From Nitrospira sp. (lineage in GTDB: Bacteria > Nitrospirota > Nitrospiria > Nitrospirales > Nitrospiraceae), in NCBI GenBank assembly GCA_020216985.1, contig JAIWOH010000135.1, positions 1 through 10,000 of the forward strand: a stretch of 10,000 nt of DNA. Direction: 5' to 3'. The notes beneath the pieces are model-generated. The model saw nothing but the letters and a program-made list of their open reading frames with translations, had not been told where the DNA came from and made no database searches. Positions 1 to 9,131 of this stretch are shown here, in pieces. The first letter of the stretch is position 1, and every line of letters starts with the position of its first letter. Position numbers and translations under genes: made by a program.

Positions 1-1301
1 TGCGTGAGCCGTTGCAGACGCATGTCGAGAATCGCGTTGGCCTGGAGTTCGCTGAGCGAGAACTGCCGCATCAAGCCCGCGCGGGCTTCATCGGGCGATT
101 GCGAGCGTCGGATCAACGCGATCACGGCGTCCAGGTTGTCGAGAGCGATCTTGAGCCCTTCGAGAATATGCGCGCGCTCCTCCGCCTTGCGGAGCTCGTA
201 GGCGGTGCGCCGCACCACCACCTCACGCCGATGTTCGATAAAGTGGTGCAGAATCTGCTTGAGATTCAGAACTTCTGGGCGGTTGTTGACCAGCGCCAAC
301 ATATTGACGCCGAAGGTGGTTTCGAGCTGCGTATTTTTGTACAGATTGTTCAAGACCACCTGCGGGATCTCATTGCGTTTCAACTCGATGACGATCCGCA
401 CCCCTTCGCGATCGGAGGATTCGTCGCGGAGATCGGCAATGCCCTTCAAGCGATCTTCTTGAATCAGTTCAGCGATCTTTTCGATCAGCTTGGCTTTGTT
501 CTGCTGGAACGGAATCTCCGTGACGATGAGCCGCTCGCGCTCGGTCCGCTCGTCGATTTCCACCGCGACCTTGGCCCGCAGCTTGAGCAGCCCCCGTCCC
601 GTTTCGTAGGCCTCTTTGATCCCGCTCACGCCGTAAATGAAGCCGGCGGTCGGAAAATCGGGACCCGGAATCTTCTTCATGAGCTGCTCGACGGTGGCCT
701 CCGGATTCTCCAGCAGCACCAGCAACCCGTCGATCACTTCGGCGATGTTGTGCGTCGGAATGTTGGTCGCATACCCCACGGCGATGCCGCCCGCACCGTT
801 GATCAAGAGATTGGGCACGCGGGTGGGGAGCACGAGCGGCTCTTGGCGCGATTCATCGTAGTTCGGCCCGAAGTCGACGGTCTCCTTGTCGATGTCCGCC
901 AACAGTTCCTCGGCCAGCTTCGTCATGCGCGCTTCGGTGTAGCGCATGGCCGCCGGCGAGTCGCCGTCCATCGAGCCGTAGTTGCCCTGGCCGTCGATGA
1001 GCGGATAGCGCATATTGAAGTCCTGCGCCATCCGCACGAGGGTGTCGTAAATCGCGGAATCGCCATGGGGATGGTAGTTCCCCATAATCTCGCCCACGAT
1101 CTTCGCGGATTTACGGTAGGCCCGCGCGGACGTGAGACCCATCTCATGCATGCCGAAGAGGATGCGCCGGTGGACGGGCTTCAACCCGTCGCGTACGTCC
1201 GGCAGCGCCCGCCCCACGATCACGCTCATGGCGTAATCCAAGTAGGACGACTTCATCTCATCTTCGATGGCAATGTGGCCTAACCGTTCGTCGGGCGGCA
1301 T
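1..1301 (-). CDS. gyrA: DNA gyrase subunit A, N-terminal 433 residues (runs off left edge)
   Basis: This is the breakage-reunion subunit of DNA gyrase, which cuts and rejoins DNA while GyrB hydrolyses ATP to introduce negative supercoils. Reading the minus strand from the ATG at 1301 gives a protein starting [10 protein letters not shown] and open to the window edge, about half of a full GyrA. The core motif RYTEARM places the catalytic tyrosine at residue 121. The quinolone-determining region [10 protein letters not shown] lies at about 77-86, with Ser82 and Asp86, the residues of drug-susceptible enzymes. The IDGQGNYGS and [15 protein letters not shown] blocks and the tower/coiled-coil start ([15 protein letters not shown]) follow in order. 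The last visible residues, LDMRLQRLT, are typical of this family. A strong ribosome site, GAGGAG (1308-1313), sits 6 bases before the ATG and fixes the start. The gene follows gyrB by 41 bases, so the two are probably co-transcribed. Identity is certain; only the C-terminal beta-pinwheel is missing, because the window ends. Confidence 0.97.
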   Translation of the reverse strand, partial: MPPDERLGHIAIEDEMKSSYLDYAMSVIVGRALPDVRDGLKPVHRRILFGMHEMGLTSARAYRKSAKIVGEIMGNYHPHGDSAIYDTLVRMAQDFNMRYPLIDGQGNYGSMDGDSPAAMRYTEARMTKLAEELLADIDKETVDFGPNYDESRQEPLVLPTRVPNLLINGAGGIAVGYATNIPTHNIAEVIDGLLVLLENPEATVEQLMKKIPGPDFPTAGFIYGVSGIKEAYETGRGLLKLRAKVAVEIDERTERERLIVTEIPFQQNKAKLIEKIAELIQEDRLKGIADLRDESSDREGVRIVIELKRNEIPQVVLNNLYKNTQLETTFGVNMLALVNNRPEVLNLKQILHHFIEHRREVVVRRTAYELRKAEERAHILEGLKIALDNLDAVIALIRRSQSPDEARAGLMRQFSLSELQANAILDMRLQRLT

Positions 1302-1342
1302 TCCAAACTCCTCGTCAACCGTCACTCGTCATATGATGTCTT

Positions 1343-3862
<2,520 letters not shown>

Positions 3863-4996
3863 TCAAATTTTGATCGGCATGACGACGCACTTGAATCCGG
3901 GGCTCTCAGGCTCTTGGATCAAACAGGGGCTGAGCGGCGTCTCCATTTGCAGAGAGACGGTTTCGCCGTCCATGACGCTGAAGACGTCCAACAGGTACCG
4001 GGCATTGAATCCCGAGCTGAGCGTCTCGCCTTCATACCGGGCCGGCAGTTCCTCCACGGCTTCTCCGTAATCCGGGCTGCTGGAAAACAACGTCATCGCT
4101 CCCGGCGCAAACGAGACCTTGACGGCGTTGGCTTTTTCTTTCGACAACACCGACACGCGGCGCAAGGCGCTTTCCAGCTCGCGCCGGTTCACGCTGATTC
4201 GCCTGCCGCCGTCCTTGGGGATCACCTGTTGGTAATTGGGATAGCTGCCTTCCATCAGCCGGGACGTGAGGAGCAACCCGCTCTTTCGGAAGATCATCAA
4301 ATTCTTGGCGAAGCCGATCAACGGCTCGCTGTCGTCTCCTTCTTCAAGCAGCCGCCGCATCTCATGCGCCGCTTTCTTGGGAATGATCGCCTTGATTTCC
4401 TGCGGAGTTCCTTTCGCGACGGTCTTCCCGACTTCTTGTTCGGCCACGGCCAGGCGGTGACCGTCCGTGCCGACCAGTCGAAGCGTCGTCTTCTTGTCGG
4501 TGACCACGAGCGTGACCAACAGGCCGTTTAAGATGTATCGCGCGTCATTGTCCCCGGCCGCAAACAACGTCTTGCGGATCAACTCCCTGAATCCTTCTCC
4601 CGACAGGGGCGTCAGCCCCTCCCGCTCAATGGTCGGCAAGGCGGGATAGTCCGTGCTCGGCAACCCGACGATCTTGAACTGGCTTTTGCCGGCGTGGATC
4701 GTCGTCCAGTTGTTGTCGCCGACCGTCAGTTCGATGTCGCCGGGCGGCAGTTCTTTGATGATTTCAAACAGCTTGCGGGCCGAAATGGTGATGCCGCCCG
4801 CCTCGAAGACTGTTGCTTTGTAGAGACCTCTCACGGCGATTTCGAGGTCCGTCGCCACGATCTCGGCTCCGTCTTGTTTGGCTTCCAGCAGCACGTTCGA
4901 CAGAATCGGCATGGTATTGCGCTTTTCCACCACGCCCTGCACCCGTTGCAGCCCCGTCAACAATTCTTCCCGCGCAATCCGAACTTTCATAGGCAT
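3863..4996 (-). CDS. dnaN: DNA polymerase III sliding clamp (beta subunit)
   Basis: This is the ring-shaped processivity clamp that tethers DNA polymerase III to DNA and also binds other replication and repair proteins. The predicted product has 377 residues, close to the E. coli clamp (366). It shows the three-domain layout: domain 1 about 1-125 (MPILSNVLLEA, ATDLEIAVRG), domain 2 about 130-255 (conserved TDGHRLA at 178-184), and domain 3 about 256-377 ending VVMPIKI, like the usual VMPMRL tail. The reading frame stays open far upstream to 5281, over the end of dnaA. The start at 4996 is chosen because GGAG at 5005-5008 sits 8 bases before it and the next residues match the family N-terminus. 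An ATG at 4990 would give MKVRIARE and is a possible alternative. The start is 26 bases after the dnaA stop, consistent with a dnaA-dnaN operon. Confidence 0.97.
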   Translation of the reverse strand: MPMKVRIAREELLTGLQRVQGVVEKRNTMPILSNVLLEAKQDGAEIVATDLEIAVRGLYKATVFEAGGITISARKLFEIIKELPPGDIELTVGDNNWTTIHAGKSQFKIVGLPSTDYPALPTIEREGLTPLSGEGFRELIRKTLFAAGDNDARYILNGLLVTLVVTDKKTTLRLVGTDGHRLAVAEQEVGKTVAKGTPQEIKAIIPKKAAHEMRRLLEEGDDSEPLIGFAKNLMIFRKSGLLLTSRLMEGSYPNYQQVIPKDGGRRISVNRRELESALRRVSVLSKEKANAVKVSFAPGAMTLFSSSPDYGEAVEELPARYEGETLSSGFNARYLLDVFSVMDGETVSLQMETPLSPCLIQEPESPGFKCVVMPIKI

Positions 4997-5022
4997 AGCG
5001 TCGTCTCCACAAGATTCTCCAT

Positions 5023-6375
5023 TTATCCTCGCAAAATTTGCTCTTTCAGCGCCTCGATCGCGTTGCGCAACGTTTCGTCCGTTTCCTTTGCCTTCGCCAC
5101 CTGCCTGCATGCGTGCATAATCGTCGTGTGGTCCTTGCCGCCGAAGTGGCGCCCTATCTCCGGATAGGACGCATCCGTCAGCTCGCGACACAGGTACATC
5201 GCAATTTGTCTTGGATGCACCAACGTCTTGCTGCGCCGCCGAGATTTCAACTCCGTGATCTTGATGCGGAACTGTGCGCACACGGCTTCCTGAATGTCGT
5301 CCATCGCCACGACTTTCTTCTTGTCCCCTATCAGATCGCGGAGCACGGTTTTAGCCATCTCGAGCGTGATGGCCTGCCCCGTCAACGACGAGTAGGCCCC
5401 GAGCCGGACAAGACTCCCCTCCAGCTCCCGGATGTTGCTTTTCATGGTGTTGGAAAGAAACTGGATGACATCCTCGGGGAGTGTGATGCCCTCATCCTCC
5501 GATTTTTTTCTCAGGATCGCGATCCGTGTCTCCACATCGGGCGGCTGCAGGTCGGCGATCAATCCCCACTCGAACCTGGAACGGAGTCTTTCTTCTATAT
5601 CGGGCATGTCTTTAGGGAAACGATCGCTCGAAAGAACGATTTGTTTGTGTCCTTCGTAGAGAGAATTGAAAGTGTGAAAAAACTCCTCTTGCGTACGTTC
5701 TTTCCCGACGAGGAACTGGATGTCGTCGATCATGAGCATATCGATGTGCCGGTAGCGCTTCCGCAGATCCGTCATCTTGTCGTACCGGATGGAGTTGATG
5801 ACCTCATTTGTAAATTGTTCCGTCGTCAGGTAGACGATCCGCAGATCCGTCTTCTCGGCGACGTGGTTGCCGATGGCATTAAGTAGGTGAGTTTTTCCGA
5901 GGCCGACACCCCCGTAGATGAACAGTGGATTGTATGTTTTCCCCGGCTGCTCCGCCACGGCCATGCAGGCCGCATGGGCGAACTGATTTCCTGAACCGAC
6001 GACGAAGCTTCCAAAAGTATATTTCGGATTGAGTTGGACTCCGCGTCGGGCTTTCGTCTGGTTTGCGAATCGAGGAGGTGTGGTCAATACCTCTCCTTCC
6101 GTCGTCTGCAAGGCTTCATTTGGAACAACCTTGAAACTTACGGACCGGACCTTCTCTCCTTCTCCTCCTCCTGATACCGTGATCGCCTCGACAAGGAGCC
6201 GCTCGTAGTGTTTATCAAGCCAGTCTCCGAAAAATTTATTGGGAACCGCGATATAAGCGATGGTGTCCTCGATCCGATCAAGATGCGCACGAGTAAACCA
6301 CGTGTCGTAGACTTGGGGCGGGACTTTCTCCTGAATATACCGAAGCGCCTCCTGCCAAAGCGTCTGAACACTCAT
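5023..6375 (-). CDS. dnaA: Chromosomal replication initiator DnaA
   Basis: This is the AAA+ ATPase that binds DnaA boxes, unwinds the origin and recruits the helicase. From the ATG at 6375 it has 450 residues. Domain I (about 1-65) begins MSVQTLWQEAL and has the usual VPNKFFGDWL block. Domain II is a short linker of about 45 residues. Domain III carries Walker A GGVGLGKT at 155-162, Walker B MLMIDDIQF with Asp217 and Asp218, sensor I IVLSSDR, and the arginine-finger region RLRSRFEWGL near 263-272. Domain IV ends with the DNA-binding signature GGKDHTTIMHACRQ at about 412-425. An in-frame GTG at 6387 would add four residues. The ATG is preferred because the family usually starts with MSV/MSLxLW, but GGA lies 6 bases before the GTG, so the longer start stays open. 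DnaA-box-like repeats lie directly upstream of the start, suggesting autoregulation. The stop is 26 bases before dnaN. Confidence 0.98.
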   Translation of the reverse strand: MSVQTLWQEALRYIQEKVPPQVYDTWFTRAHLDRIEDTIAYIAVPNKFFGDWLDKHYERLLVEAITVSGGGEGEKVRSVSFKVVPNEALQTTEGEVLTTPPRFANQTKARRGVQLNPKYTFGSFVVGSGNQFAHAACMAVAEQPGKTYNPLFIYGGVGLGKTHLLNAIGNHVAEKTDLRIVYLTTEQFTNEVINSIRYDKMTDLRKRYRHIDMLMIDDIQFLVGKERTQEEFFHTFNSLYEGHKQIVLSSDRFPKDMPDIEERLRSRFEWGLIADLQPPDVETRIAILRKKSEDEGITLPEDVIQFLSNTMKSNIRELEGSLVRLGAYSSLTGQAITLEMAKTVLRDLIGDKKKVVAMDDIQEAVCAQFRIKITELKSRRRSKTLVHPRQIAMYLCRELTDASYPEIGRHFGGKDHTTIMHACRQVAKAKETDETLRNAIEALKEQILRG

Positions 6376-6379
6376 ACTT

Positions 6380-6422
6380 CTATTCACTCTCTATCCACAA
6401 GGTTATTCACAGGTGTGAATAA
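6380..6422. promoter_or_regulatory. Cluster of four DnaA-box-like sites upstream of dnaA
   Basis: On the plus strand there are CTATTCACT (6380-6388), CTATCCACA (6391-6399) and TTATTCACA (6403-6411). On the minus strand there is TTATTCACA (6414-6422). The last two fit the consensus TTATNCACA exactly; the second differs at one base and the first at two. The three direct copies start 11 and 12 bases apart, about one helical turn, and the fourth is inverted. Position just before the dnaA start fits DnaA binding for both origin activity and repression of its own gene. Confidence 0.75.
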
Positions 6423-6425
6423 CCT
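6400..6425. repeat. Perfect 12-base inverted repeat with 2-base spacer
   Basis: The arms AGGTTATTCACA (6400-6411) and TGTGAATAACCT (6414-6425) are exact reverse complements around GG. They are two back-to-back DnaA boxes plus shared flanking bases. The extra flank symmetry beyond the 9-mers makes it a 26-base palindrome. It could act as a DnaA dimer site or as an operator for dnaA; it lacks a T tract, so it is not a typical terminator. Confidence 0.8.
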
Positions 6426-6619
6426 GTTATTTTTCCTTGTATCATTCTCGAACATTTCTCTCTTTCACACACCTGATGAATTCGCACCGAACATTCAGTC
6501 CGATCGCTCGATACTTCCCCACTTCATTTCATCACCCTATCCCTACATCTCCCAGAGGAACTCCACAGCATTCTCCCCAACAAATCGATTACACCTTCTC
6601 CATAGAAACAATCTGTTTT

Positions 6620-6652
6620 CCCCTATCCCCGCTATCCATCCCCTCTATTCCC
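6620..6652 (-). other. Four-run G tract on the minus strand (possible G-quadruplex) in the origin region
   Basis: The plus strand has C runs at 6620-6623, 6627-6630, 6640-6643 and 6650-6652. The minus strand therefore has four runs of three or four G with intervening stretches of 3, 9 and 6 bases. This fits a relaxed G-quadruplex pattern; one loop exceeds the strict limit of 7. The core CTATYCC recurs here (6623, 6632, 6645) and earlier (6391, 6537), so the tract may instead be a degenerate protein-binding array. Folding is not shown by the sequence. Confidence 0.4.
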
Positions 6653-6694
6653 ACTCCGGCTCCGACGGCTGATATTCTCTCTTCAAGGCGAAAG

Positions 6695-6889
6695 CTAAAG
6701 AACAATAACCTTATCCGCATCCATGATCAGCCCCAAAAAGTTCTCACAGCTCATGTCCCCTCCCCCCAGAGTAGGTAAGCCTTCCTCCGAGAGGAGAACG
6801 GAAGCGGAGTTCTCACGATCACCGAGAGAGTAAAGAGCCGTTGAAACCAGCTCAGGTGCCTGACGAAATATAAACAAAGTCGATACCAT
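6695..6889 (-). CDS. Small DsrH/TusB-like protein
   Basis: This 64-residue protein begins MVSTLFIFRQAPE and ends DADKVIVL. It has the short beta-strand/helix pattern and the 'LLSEEGLPTL' segment that resemble the LLLQDGV region of DsrH/TusB proteins. Those proteins are small subunits of the hexameric sulfur-transfer complexes DsrEFH and TusBCD. At about two thirds of the usual length (about 95 residues) it is short; many members extend beyond this point, so it may be a minimal form. One cysteine (MSCENF) is present, but it is not at the position I expect for the active cysteine of DsrH. I see no clear ribosome site before the ATG at 6889. It lies 21 bases after the preceding DsrF-like gene, so it is probably the last gene of a three-gene set. 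The assignment rests on weak similarity plus context and could be wrong at subunit level. Confidence 0.5.
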   Translation of the reverse strand: MVSTLFIFRQAPELVSTALYSLGDRENSASVLLSEEGLPTLGGGDMSCENFLGLIMDADKVIVL

Positions 6890-6910
6890 AACAGAGAGAC
6901 TTTACAAACG

Positions 6911-7252
6911 CTAAAAAATGAGAGCGCGGTCGGCTGAATGAACAAAAGAACGAATTTCATCCTCCGACTCGTATCGGACACAAAATTTCTCATCAACTAA
7001 GGATCGGTCTGCGTTATGAGGGAGGACGAAGGGAACATTCAGGTGATGAATCGACGGGAGATACTTCTCCAAGATATCCGCGTCGACGATGTCCTCCATG
7101 TCACCGGATAAAAGCCTGATCGCTTCGCCGAGAAGGACCACCGTCGTTGAATGAGATCCCGCAACCAAGCCGAGGGCGATACGCAGTGCTTCAACCGGAC
7201 GGTGAGTTTTCGTAGGATCCTCCTGAATGACAACGACGACGGTTTTAGCCAT
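6911..7252 (-). CDS. DsrF/TusC-like sulfur-relay family protein
   Basis: This 113-residue protein has the length and pattern of the DsrE/F superfamily. A hydrophobic first strand (KTVVVVIQ) is followed by a helix (EALRIALGLVAG), a second strand with a short turn (TTVVLLGEAIRLLSGD) and a final strand ending ADRALIF. The ending resembles the YDVILRF end of TusC. In characterised complexes TusC or DsrF packs with TusB and TusD and does not itself carry the main reactive cysteine. Here the only cysteine is in KFCVRYES, consistent with a non-catalytic partner. The ATG at 7252 is 14 bases after the DsrE-like stop. An AAGG overlapping that stop lies about 12 bases upstream, a weak ribosome site, so translational coupling is likely. 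Confidence is good for the superfamily and moderate for the subunit. Confidence 0.65.
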   Translation of the reverse strand: MAKTVVVVIQEDPTKTHRPVEALRIALGLVAGSHSTTVVLLGEAIRLLSGDMEDIVDADILEKYLPSIHHLNVPFVLPHNADRSLVDEKFCVRYESEDEIRSFVHSADRALIF

Positions 7253-7266
7253 AAGTTTCTTGCGCC

Positions 7267-7584
7267 TTATGTGAACGATAGAAACGGCTCACATGCGTCA
7301 ATGAGGCCGGAAAGAACGACAAGTCCTGAAAGAGAAATCGATGGATCAAGATCGGCCGTCGAGACACGATGTTGCTGGCACCCATACGCACAGGCGAACA
7401 TACGCACTCCCGATGCAGCCAGGTTCCGATAGGACGAAGAATTCAGGTTTTTGACCCCCTCGTCGATCAAGTAGAGGTACACCTCATGACCGGCCTTACA
7501 TGCAGCTTGAGCCAAGCCATGAACGACGGTGGCGCTTTTGTCAGACGGAGGAAGCGCGAGTAGAATTCCCAATTTTCGTCTCAT
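7267..7584 (-). CDS. DsrE/TusD-like sulfurtransferase subunit
   Basis: This 105-residue protein fits the DsrE/TusD family. The first strand is KLGILLALPP, followed by a helix with AQAACKAGHEV, strand VYLYLIDEGV, then LAASGVRMFAC. Cys65 aligns by eye with the sulfur-carrying cysteine of TusD (Cys78 in E. coli), both lying six residues after a GV pair. A second cysteine follows at 69 (CAYGC). In TusD/DsrE this cysteine accepts persulfide sulfur from TusA-like donors, for tRNA 2-thiouridine synthesis or for sulfur oxidation/reduction. The ATG at 7584 is used; an in-frame GTG at 7596 would add MDFS and has AAAGG 7 bases upstream, so either start is possible. It is the first of three tandem minus-strand genes. 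It starts 100 bases after hisS and may be co-transcribed with it or have its own promoter. Confidence 0.7.
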   Translation of the reverse strand: MRRKLGILLALPPSDKSATVVHGLAQAACKAGHEVYLYLIDEGVKNLNSSSYRNLAASGVRMFACAYGCQQHRVSTADLDPSISLSGLVVLSGLIDACEPFLSFT

Positions 7585-7636
7585 AGAAAAATCCACAAAA
7601 AAACCTTTGTAATAATAATGTTTTATGTTCAGAATG

Positions 7637-7658
7637 CGTAGGAAACTACGGGGTTTTT
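7637..7658 (+). terminator. Short hairpin plus T tract facing rightward (weak)
   Basis: On the plus strand the five-base stem CGTAG/CTACG (7637-7641, 7646-7650) encloses a GAAA loop and is followed by GGGTTTTT. This resembles a weak rho-independent terminator for rightward transcription. However, no plus-strand gene lies upstream, and in the hisS direction the hairpin has no trailing T run. The 7585-7684 spacer also holds an AT-rich stretch with a TTATTATTA run on the minus strand. A clear promoter for the small genes was not found. Confidence 0.25.
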
Positions 7659-7684
7659 AGTCAAAAGTCAACGGGCAAAAACGA

Positions 7685-8953
7685 CTAGGCGCTTCGGATG
7701 CGGGAGGAGACATCACCACGAAGGGAAGCCAGAGAGACCGTGTACTGATCTTTCGTATTCATATCCCGGAGGATTCCCTGTCCCTTATCGACTTCATCAT
7801 CGCCGATGATCAAGGTGAACCCGGCGGCAAGTCGATCGGCCTGACGGAGATGAGATTTGAGAGATGTGGCTCGGAAATCGGCAACGGCCGGTATTCCCGC
7901 AAGGCGGAGCTCTTCAAGGGCCAAGAAACCAGCAGGTACTCCGAAGACACCGAACCCGGCGACGTAAACGGTTGCCGGCCGAGGAGACGGAAGATCCGCA
8001 GTCTGCGGCAACATCAGCGCAATTCTCTCCAGTCCCATTGCAAAACCGACGGCCGGCGTAGGGGGGCCTCCCAAGGCCTCGACGAGACCGTCATAGCGTC
8101 CTCCGGCTCCGACGGCGTTCTGAGCACCGAGAGCGGTGGACGTGACTTCGAAGGTCGTCAGACAATAATAGTCCAGTCCTCGGACGAGGCGGTGATTCAA
8201 GCGATAGGCAATACCGATGGAATCGAGACCGTTCAGCACGCCGGCAAAGTAGGCACGGACCTCATCCGATAGACTGTCGGCCAGGCGAGGAGCCGGCTCT
8301 GTCGCGGCCTGACAGCTTGGAACCTTGCAGTCCAACACACGCAGCGGGTTCGTATCGAGACGTCGGCGACAGTTGACGCAGAGAACGTCGGCGACAGTGC
8401 GGAGAAACTCGACCAAGCGGGGCCGATATGCCGCACGGTCCTCGGCGGAACCCAGGTTATTGATCTCAAGAGTCAGGGCCGGCAGCTTGAGATCCCACAG
8501 GATGCGCCAGAGCAAAGCGATTACTTCCACGTCGGCGCGCGGATCGGCCATACCGAACGATTCGACGCCGAATTGATGAAATTGGCGGAGTCGTCCCGCC
8601 TGCGGACGCTCGTGGCGGAACATCGGCCCGGAATAGAAAAATTTTTGAGGAGTGGGATCGGCTGCGCGATTGTGCTCAATGTAGGCGCGAACCGTGCCTG
8701 CGGTTCCCTCAGGGCGGAGCGTGAGCGACGTTCCATCCCGATCCTGGAAGGTGTACATCTCCTTTTCCACGATGTCTGTCGAGGTTCCGATACTTCTGGC
8801 AAACAACTCGGTCACCTCGAATATGGGCACTCGGATTTCATGGAAGCCGTAGAGATCGGCCCAACGCCTCGCGGTCTCCTCGATCAACCTCCATCGGGGC
8901 GTCTCTTCCGGCAGGACGTCTTTGACTCCTTTGATTCCTTTGATCGTATTCAT
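7685..8953 (-). CDS. hisS: Histidyl-tRNA synthetase
   Basis: This class II aminoacyl-tRNA synthetase charges tRNA-His with histidine in the cytoplasm. It has 422 residues (E. coli 424), so it is full length. The N-terminus IKGIKGVKDVLPEE and motif 1 region are followed by TLRPEGTAG at 78-86. Motif 2, FRHERPQAGR, starts at 112, with QFHQFGVE after it. The histidine-specific motif LVRGLDYY at 256-263 contains Arg258, matching the catalytic Arg259 of E. coli. GAGGRYDGL follows at 282-290, and motif 3 GFAMGLERI at 303-311. Residues 192, 195, 209 and 214 are cysteines in the insertion domain (CVNC...CKVPSC), a pattern that could bind zinc. The anticodon-binding domain occupies about 325-422. The ATG at 8953 has AAGGA four bases upstream. 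A strong promoter lies at 9006-9035. The gene is divergent from the ThyX-like gene. Confidence 0.98.
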   Translation of the reverse strand: MNTIKGIKGVKDVLPEETPRWRLIEETARRWADLYGFHEIRVPIFEVTELFARSIGTSTDIVEKEMYTFQDRDGTSLTLRPEGTAGTVRAYIEHNRAADPTPQKFFYSGPMFRHERPQAGRLRQFHQFGVESFGMADPRADVEVIALLWRILWDLKLPALTLEINNLGSAEDRAAYRPRLVEFLRTVADVLCVNCRRRLDTNPLRVLDCKVPSCQAATEPAPRLADSLSDEVRAYFAGVLNGLDSIGIAYRLNHRLVRGLDYYCLTTFEVTSTALGAQNAVGAGGRYDGLVEALGGPPTPAVGFAMGLERIALMLPQTADLPSPRPATVYVAGFGVFGVPAGFLALEELRLAGIPAVADFRATSLKSHLRQADRLAAGFTLIIGDDEVDKGQGILRDMNTKDQYTVSLASLRGDVSSRIRSA

Positions 8954-9005
8954 GAGGTCCTTCGAAGTCCTTCTTCCATAGGTGACTCGTCGCCGTACGC
9001 GGCGG

Positions 9006-9035
9006 ACTATAACGACGCCCTCCGAAACAAGTCAA
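9006..9035 (-). promoter_or_regulatory. Sigma70-type promoter of hisS
   Basis: On the minus strand TTGACT (9035-9030) and TATAGT (9011-9006) are separated by 18 bases, each hexamer matching consensus at five of six positions. Transcription would start near 8999, giving a leader of about 45 bases before the hisS ATG. An imperfect dyad (8989-9007) overlaps the start site and could be an operator, but this is untested. Confidence 0.7.
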
Positions 9036-9068
9036 CGGAGAGAGGCGTTATCCCCGACGAAACCATTC

Positions 9069-9097
9069 TTGCACCGAGTGATCAGGGGGGGTATAGT
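9069..9097 (+). promoter_or_regulatory. Probable promoter of the ThyX-like gene
   Basis: TTGCAC (9069-9074) and TATAGT (9092-9097) are spaced by exactly 17 bases. The -10 is a five-of-six match, but the -35 keeps only TTG. A start near 9104 would leave a leader of about 28 bases. GAGGAG at 9114-9119 lies 12 bases before the first ATG, slightly far for a ribosome site. It is divergent from the hisS promoter, the two -35 elements being 33 bases apart. Confidence 0.5.
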
Positions 9098-9131
9098 GCG
9101 CCACTGCTCTATCGAGGAGTCTCGACGTTTC

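Larger units (their letters stand above)
6376..6694. other. Putative replication origin (oriC) between dnaA and the small sulfur-relay genes
   Basis: About 319 bases lie between the dnaA start and the next gene without a convincing coding region. The dnaA-proximal end (6380-6425) carries a cluster of DnaA-box-like 9-mers. Then comes a relatively A/T-rich stretch (about 6418-6465), a possible unwinding element. The rest is a pyrimidine-rich plus strand; over 6541-6660 I count 51 C against 10 G. Further degenerate boxes are possible, such as TCTTTCACA at 6461-6469 and TTATCCGCA at 6711-6719, the latter already inside the neighbouring gene. The association of oriC with dnaA-dnaN in bacteria is established; the assignment here is inferred from context and boxes. 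No textbook array of DnaA-trios was found. Open plus-strand frames here encode low-complexity Ser/Pro/Thr-rich shadows and are not called genes. Confidence 0.65.

Noticed and set aside
12..1283. A 423-codon plus-strand frame antisense to gyrA
   Set aside because: It is a mirror of the conserved gyrA sequence, with no ribosome site or family motif.
3863..5281. A longer dnaN of 472 residues starting at 5281
   Set aside because: The extra 95 residues lie over dnaA coding sequence and do not look like a clamp; GGAG before 4996 and the family N-terminus favour the shorter start.
6437..6778. Plus-strand open frames in the origin region
   Set aside because: The translations are Ser/Pro/Thr-rich products of the pyrimidine-rich tract and cross into the small minus-strand gene; no ribosome site is seen.
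7591..7619. ATCCACA followed by TAATAATAA, resembling a DnaA box with DnaA-trios
   Set aside because: The box has two mismatches, and the triplets are on the wrong strand relative to the box for the trio arrangement known from Bacillus subtilis.
7643..7671. TTGACT-17-TAGTTT on the minus strand as a promoter for the small genes
   Set aside because: The -10 matches only three of six positions and overlaps a hairpin stem; support is too weak to call.
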